Below are positions 60,483-64,000 of a DNA stretch of 64,000 nt, piece by piece. Each line of letters begins with the position of its first letter. Positions within the stretch are counted from its first letter, which is position 1. This stretch comes from Sphingomonas panacis (GTDB taxonomy: Bacteria; Pseudomonadota; Alphaproteobacteria; Sphingomonadales; Sphingomonadaceae), in the NCBI RefSeq assembly GCF_001717955.1, contig NZ_CP014168.1:3319501-3383500 (forward strand), given 5' to 3'. The notes under the pieces are model-generated. The model had not been told where the DNA came from and searched no databases. It saw only the letters and a list, made by a program, of their open reading frames with translations. A program made the position numbers and the translations under genes.

Positions 60483-61258
60483 TGTTCGCTGACAGCCATT
60501 GCCACCTCGATTACAACGGCCTGGGTGACCGGCAGCAGGAGGTGCTCGCCAACGCCCGCGCCCGCGGGGTCGAGGTGATGCTCAACATCGCGACGCGCGA
60601 GAGCGAGTGGGACGTGGTGCTAGGCACCGCCGAGCGTGAGCCCGACGTGTGGGCCACCGTCGGCATCCACCCGCATGAGGCCGATCAGCACCCCGACGTC
60701 AGCACCGCACGGCTGATCGAGCGTGCCCGGCACCCGCGCGTCGTCGGCATCGGCGAAACCGGCCTCGATTATTATTACGACAAGAGCGACCATGAGCGCC
60801 AGCAGGCAAGCTTCCGCGCACACATCGCCGCCGCGCGCGAGACGCAATTGCCGATCGTCGTCCACACCCGCGACGCCGAGGACGATACCGCCGCCATCCT
60901 GCGCGAAGAGATGGAGCAGGGGGCCTTCCCCGGGGTGATCCATTGCTTCACGGCGAGCGATGCGTTTGCCGATATCGCACTCGATCTCGGCTTCTACATT
61001 TCGATCTCGGGCATCGTCACCTTCAAGAACGCCAAGGATCTGCAGGCGACCGCAACGCGATTGCCACTCGACCGGGTGTTGATCGAAACCGACGCGCCGT
61101 TCCTCGCGCCGGTGCCGCATCGCGGCAAGACCGGCGAACCCGCGTTTGTCGCGGATACCGCCGCCTTCCTTGCCGGCTTGCGCGGGCAAAGCGTGGAGGA
61201 CCTGGCCGAGGCGACCGCGCGAAACTTTTACGCGCTGTTTAGCAAAGTGCGCGCATGA
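60482..61258 (+). CDS. TatD-family metal-dependent hydrolase/DNase
   Basis: A 258-residue TIM-barrel metallohydrolase. Metal-ligand motifs are FADSHCHLDY (N-terminus), VGIHPHEAD, GIGETGLDYYYDKSD, PIVVHTRDAEDDT, VIHCFTASDAFA and LIETDAPFLAPVPHRGK, all conserved in TatD/YcfH. Members are 3'-5' exonucleases or deacylases. The metG-tatD-MBL order is common in alphaproteobacteria and suggests a housekeeping role. The ATG overlaps the metG stop by one base. Confidence 0.93.
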   Translation: MFADSHCHLDYNGLGDRQQEVLANARARGVEVMLNIATRESEWDVVLGTAEREPDVWATVGIHPHEADQHPDVSTARLIERARHPRVVGIGETGLDYYYDKSDHERQQASFRAHIAAARETQLPIVVHTRDAEDDTAAILREEMEQGAFPGVIHCFTASDAFADIALDLGFYISISGIVTFKNAKDLQATATRLPLDRVLIETDAPFLAPVPHRGKTGEPAFVADTAAFLAGLRGQSVEDLAEATARNFYALFSKVRA

Positions 61259-62019
61259 AGGTGCGGGTTCTCGGATCGGGCACGTCATCGGGCGTGCCGC
61301 GGATCGGGAATGATTGGGGGGCGTGCGATCCCGCCGATCCGCGCAACGCCCGCACGCGCGTCTCGATCCTGGTCGAGACCGCGAGCACGCGCATCCTCGT
61401 CGATACCGGGCCGGACATGCGCGCGCAGTTGCTGGCGGCGCAGGTCGCGACGGTTGATGCGGTGATCTGGACTCACGACCATGCCGACCACACGCATGGC
61501 ATCGACGATCTGCGGCAAGTCTATCATGAACTCGGACATCCGGTGCGGGGCTTCGCCAGGCCCTGGACGGCGCAGTCGCTGATGACGCGCTTTCCTTACG
61601 TCTTCGCGGGCGCCGGTGGCTATCCGCCAACGGTAACGATCGCGGATTTGAGCGACGCGCTCACGATCGGCGACATTTCGATCCGTGTTGCGGATCAGCC
61701 GCACGGATCAATCACGTCTGCCGGGTTGCGCTTCGAGGCCGATGGCAAGAGCCTTGGATATGCTACCGATATCAATGAGATGGCTGGCATCGTTCAGTCA
61801 CTTTATGAGGATCTTGACGTCTGGATTGTGGATGCGTTGCGCGAACGGTATCATCCGACGCATGCCGATCTCGCTACGACATTGGGCTGGATCGAAGCAG
61901 TCAAGCCGCGCCGTGCAGTGTTGACCCATATGGATCAGTCGATGGATTATGTCACGCTTGCGGCGCGGCTACCGGACGGGATCGAGCCGGCATATGATGG
62001 GCTGGAGATCGACCTGTGA
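61255..62019 (+). CDS. MBL-fold metallohydrolase (PhnP-like)
   Basis: A 254-residue metallo-beta-lactamase-fold phosphodiesterase-like protein. It starts KVRVLGSGTSSGVPRIG, has the metal motif IWTHDHADHTHG (about residues 73-84), and has further ligands in VADQPHGS, GYATDINEM and VLTHMDQS. PhnP-type relatives hydrolyse cyclic phosphodiesters, but those next to tatD are usually uncharacterised. The ATG overlaps the tatD stop (ATGA). The stop overlaps the GTG of the next small gene. Confidence 0.9.
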   Translation: MKVRVLGSGTSSGVPRIGNDWGACDPADPRNARTRVSILVETASTRILVDTGPDMRAQLLAAQVATVDAVIWTHDHADHTHGIDDLRQVYHELGHPVRGFARPWTAQSLMTRFPYVFAGAGGYPPTVTIADLSDALTIGDISIRVADQPHGSITSAGLRFEADGKSLGYATDINEMAGIVQSLYEDLDVWIVDALRERYHPTHADLATTLGWIEAVKPRRAVLTHMDQSMDYVTLAARLPDGIEPAYDGLEIDL

Positions 62020-62216
62020 CCGGCGACGTGCTGTTCTACGTAGTTATGCTGGTGCTACCGATCTCGGCGCTGGTCGCCCGACGTTTGCCGGTCGGTGAGG
62101 TGGTCAAGATGGCGCTGGCCTGGCTGGCGATCTTTCTGCTGCTGTTTTGCGTCGTAGCGGCTTGGCAGGAGGCGATGGGCGTTGGCGCTGGGATGCGCGG
62201 CTCTCTTGGGCTATGA
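62016..62216 (+). CDS. Small two-helix membrane protein
   Basis: A 66-residue protein with two hydrophobic segments (VLFYVVMLVLPISALVA and MALAWLAIFLLLFCVVAAW) separated by RRLPVGEVVK. The start is a GTG overlapping the MBL hydrolase stop (GTGA), so it is translated with the tatD-MBL genes. Similar short proteins follow this hydrolase in other sphingomonads by my recollection. Function unknown. Confidence 0.7.
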   Translation: MTGDVLFYVVMLVLPISALVARRLPVGEVVKMALAWLAIFLLLFCVVAAWQEAMGVGAGMRGSLGL

Positions 62217-62272
62217 CTGTTGATTTAACATAATATGTATTATCGAACTTATGGATCATGCGAGGGGCGGCA

Positions 62273-63025
62273 ATGGTTGAGCGTCTGACAACGATCATGG
62301 CCCGCCTCCGCGACCCGGTCAGCGGCTGCGAATGGGATCGCGCGCAGACCTTTGCTTCGATCGCACCGTACACGATCGAAGAAGCCTATGAAGTCGCTGA
62401 CGCCTGCGAGCGTGGCGACATGGTGGAGCTTCGCGATGAACTCGGCGACCTGCTGCTTCAGGTCGTGTTCCACAGCCGGATGGCCGAGGAAGCCGGTTAT
62501 TTCACGCTCGCCGACGTGGTGACCTCGATCAGCGACAAGATGGAGCGCCGCCATCCGCATATCTTCGGCGACGCGACGGAGGGCGGCAATCACCGCTGGG
62601 AGCAGATCAAGGCCGAGGAACGCGCGGCCAAGGCGTCGTCAGGCGCTCTCGACGGCGTTGCGGCCGGCCTGCCCGCTCTGCTGCGTGCAGAGAAGCTCCA
62701 GAAGCGCGCCGCCCGCGTCGGATTCGATTGGCCGGATGCGAGCGGTCCGCGTGCCAAGATCGATGAGGAACTGGCGGAGGTGGCCGCTGCGGCGACGCAG
62801 GCCGAGCGCGAGGAAGAGGTTGGCGATCTACTGTTCGCGGTCGTCAACTGGGCGCGCAAGCTGGGTGTCGATCCCGAGGCGGCGTTGCGGGCCGGCAACG
62901 CGAAATTCGAACGGCGGTTCAAAGCGATGGAGGCGGCCGATCCGGAGTTGGCGGCGCGCGATCTCGATGCGCAGGAGCTCCTATGGACGGCGGTTAAGGC
63001 GCGCGAGAACTCGACAAGTGCATGA
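62273..63025 (+). CDS. mazG: Nucleoside triphosphate pyrophosphohydrolase MazG
   Basis: A 250-residue tandem MazG-domain enzyme that hydrolyses (d)NTPs to monophosphates. The first domain has CEWDRAQTFASIAPYTIEEA and the metal motif ELRDELGDLLLQVVFHSRMA. The second has KIDEELAEVAAA and EEEVGDLLFAVVNWARKLGV. The ATG at 62273 is preferred over 62258 because GAGGGG lies five bases before it. The 56-base gap upstream is unusually AT-rich (TGATTTAACATAATATGTAT) and probably holds its own promoter. Convergent with hflX. Confidence 0.93.
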   Translation: MVERLTTIMARLRDPVSGCEWDRAQTFASIAPYTIEEAYEVADACERGDMVELRDELGDLLLQVVFHSRMAEEAGYFTLADVVTSISDKMERRHPHIFGDATEGGNHRWEQIKAEERAAKASSGALDGVAAGLPALLRAEKLQKRAARVGFDWPDASGPRAKIDEELAEVAAAATQAEREEEVGDLLFAVVNWARKLGVDPEAALRAGNAKFERRFKAMEAADPELAARDLDAQELLWTAVKARENSTSA

Positions 63026-63105
63026 CGAGCGTCCTGTTCGTATGCTGATCGAACTGCTGCATGCCCGCGTTCCCCGTCATTTGCCATCGAGCGGGCCGCG
63101 TTCCT

Positions 63106-64000
63106 CTAACCGCGTGTGAGGAACCGCTCGTAATCGCTCGGGGACATGCGAACATCGTAGAGCGCGTGTTCGCCATCGACCGCCTGCCCCAGCACTTCGC
63201 CGTGCGCGTGCAACCAAGCCGCACCGGCGCCGTCGGCCGATTCGAGCGTAATCGTGTAGCGGCGATGCCCCTCGGTCAGCAGTGCGCCGATCGTGGCGAC
63301 GAGGGTGTCGAGCCCTTCCCCGCTCAGCGCAGAGATCGGCACGACGTCATCGCGATGGCCGGCCTCCACGAGCATGTCCTCGCGCGCTTCGCCTTCGAGC
63401 AGATCGAGCTTGTTCCACGCTTCGATGCGCGGTGTAGTCTCGGTGACGCCGAGATCGCGTAGCACGCCTTCGACGTCGTCACGCTGTGCCTGCGTATCGG
63501 GGTGCGCGATGTCGCGGACGTGGATCAGCAGATCGGCCGAGACCACCTCTTCCAGCGTTGCCTTGAACGCGGCGACGAGTTGGGTGGGCAGTTCAGACAC
63601 GAATCCAACGGTGTCGGACAGGATCGCCTTGTCGATGCCGGGCAGCGAGATTTGCCGCAGCGTCGGGTCGAGCGTCGCGAACAGCAGATCCTCGGCCATC
63701 ACATGCGCGCCGGTCAGCCGGTTGAACAGCGTCGATTTGCCGGCGTTGGTATAGCCGACCAGAGCGATTACCGGCCACGGCGCACGCTGGCGGCGTTCGC
63801 GGTGAAGCCCGCGGGTGCGGCTGACCGAATCGAGTTCCTTGCGTAGCCGCGCCATCCGGTCACGGATCAGGCGGCGATCGGCTTCGATCTGCGTCTCGCC
63901 CGGGCCACCGAGGAAGCCGAAGCCGCCGCGCTGGCGCTCCAAGTGGGTCCAGCTCCGCACGAGCCGACCGGCCTGGTAATCGAGATGCGCGAGTTCGACC
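63106..64000 (-). CDS. hflX: GTPase HflX (partial, N-terminus beyond window)
   Basis: The C-terminal 297 codons of the ribosome-associated GTPase HflX, which splits stalled ribosomes. Visible are LAHLDYQAGRLVRSWTHLER, the glycine-rich FGFLGGPGETQIEADRRLIR helix-loop, the G1 motif GYTNAGKSTLFN, G3 DTVGF, and NKLD (G4). A C-terminal domain ends with DYERFLTRG. The gene enters from the right edge; the ATG at 63960 inside it is not the true start. Convergent with mazG, 80 bases apart, with no obvious terminator between them. Confidence 0.94.
   Translation of the reverse strand, partial: VELAHLDYQAGRLVRSWTHLERQRGGFGFLGGPGETQIEADRRLIRDRMARLRKELDSVSRTRGLHRERRQRAPWPVIALVGYTNAGKSTLFNRLTGAHVMAEDLLFATLDPTLRQISLPGIDKAILSDTVGFVSELPTQLVAAFKATLEEVVSADLLIHVRDIAHPDTQAQRDDVEGVLRDLGVTETTPRIEAWNKLDLLEGEAREDMLVEAGHRDDVVPISALSGEGLDTLVATIGALLTEGHRRYTITLESADGAGAAWLHAHGEVLGQAVDGEHALYDVRMSPSDYERFLTRG

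Noticed and set aside
1-64000. CRISPR arrays, insertion sequences, prophage or attachment sites
   Set aside because: No regularly spaced repeats, transposase, integrase or phage structural genes were seen on either strand. The tRNA-Ser has no adjacent integrase or repeat of its 3' end nearby.

Overview
This 64 kb window comes from a high-GC alphaproteobacterial chromosome, most likely Sphingomonas or a close relative of the Sphingomonadaceae. That reading rests on the TonB-dependent receptor style, the FecI/FecR pair, the MucR/Ros regulator, the Sphingomonas-like small secreted proteins and a short MetG without a zinc knuckle. No similarity search was possible, so the assignment is inference. 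No phage, insertion sequence, CRISPR array or rRNA was seen.

Layout. (1) 1-7490, minus strand: a compact oxygen-dependent cobalamin operon, cobW-cobN-cobG-cobH-cobI-cobJ (cobJ cut by the left edge). Most junctions are 4-base stop/start overlaps, and a clear B12 riboswitch lies upstream of cobW. (2) 7576-16470: a secreted GH39 glycosidase, a 24-codon small ORF followed by an intrinsic terminator, a LysR regulator divergent from an aldo/keto reductase, a small membrane protein, an NRAMP Mn transporter, a secreted M28 peptidase, two small stress or envelope proteins, and a decayed peroxiredoxin-ArsR gene pair. (3) 16470-24607: two large divergent signalling proteins (winged helix-ATPase-TPR, and a CadC/adenylate-cyclase-like protein), then an overlapping three-gene tripartite exporter (MFS, HlyD-type adaptor, NodT-type outer-membrane factor). 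(4) 24720-30891: a secreted hypothetical protein, a cysteine-less MucR homologue, a long gene-poor stretch with a GAT microsatellite, an M3 oligopeptidase, and an overlapping PLP cysteine synthase/desulfhydrase-like gene. (5) 31066-43069: a pectin/hexuronate utilisation island with a TonB receptor, FadR-type GntR regulator, GH2 glycosidase, ExuT-like permease, mannonate dehydratase UxuA, a broken TonB receptor remnant, an esterase and a pectinesterase. (6) 43144-53813, minus strand: three TonB receptors (one with an STN signalling domain), the FecI/FecR pair and a Tat-signal class V aminotransferase. (7) 53984-64000: tRNA-Ser, then a housekeeping and cell-wall block (mltB-like, SPOR protein, dacC, tmk, holB, metG, tatD, MBL hydrolase, small membrane protein, mazG) convergent with hflX, which is cut by the right edge.

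How it works together. In the island at 31-43 kb the pectinesterase and esterase would de-esterify pectin. The GH2 enzyme would release uronic acids or galactose, the TonB receptor and ExuT-like permease would import them, and UxuA would dehydrate D-mannonate to KDG, probably under the local GntR regulator. The neighbouring block at 43-54 kb looks like a cell-surface-signalling uptake locus: STN receptor, then FecR, then FecI. It is unusual in including a predicted periplasmic PLP enzyme overlapped by a TonB receptor gene. Its substrate cannot be read from the sequence.
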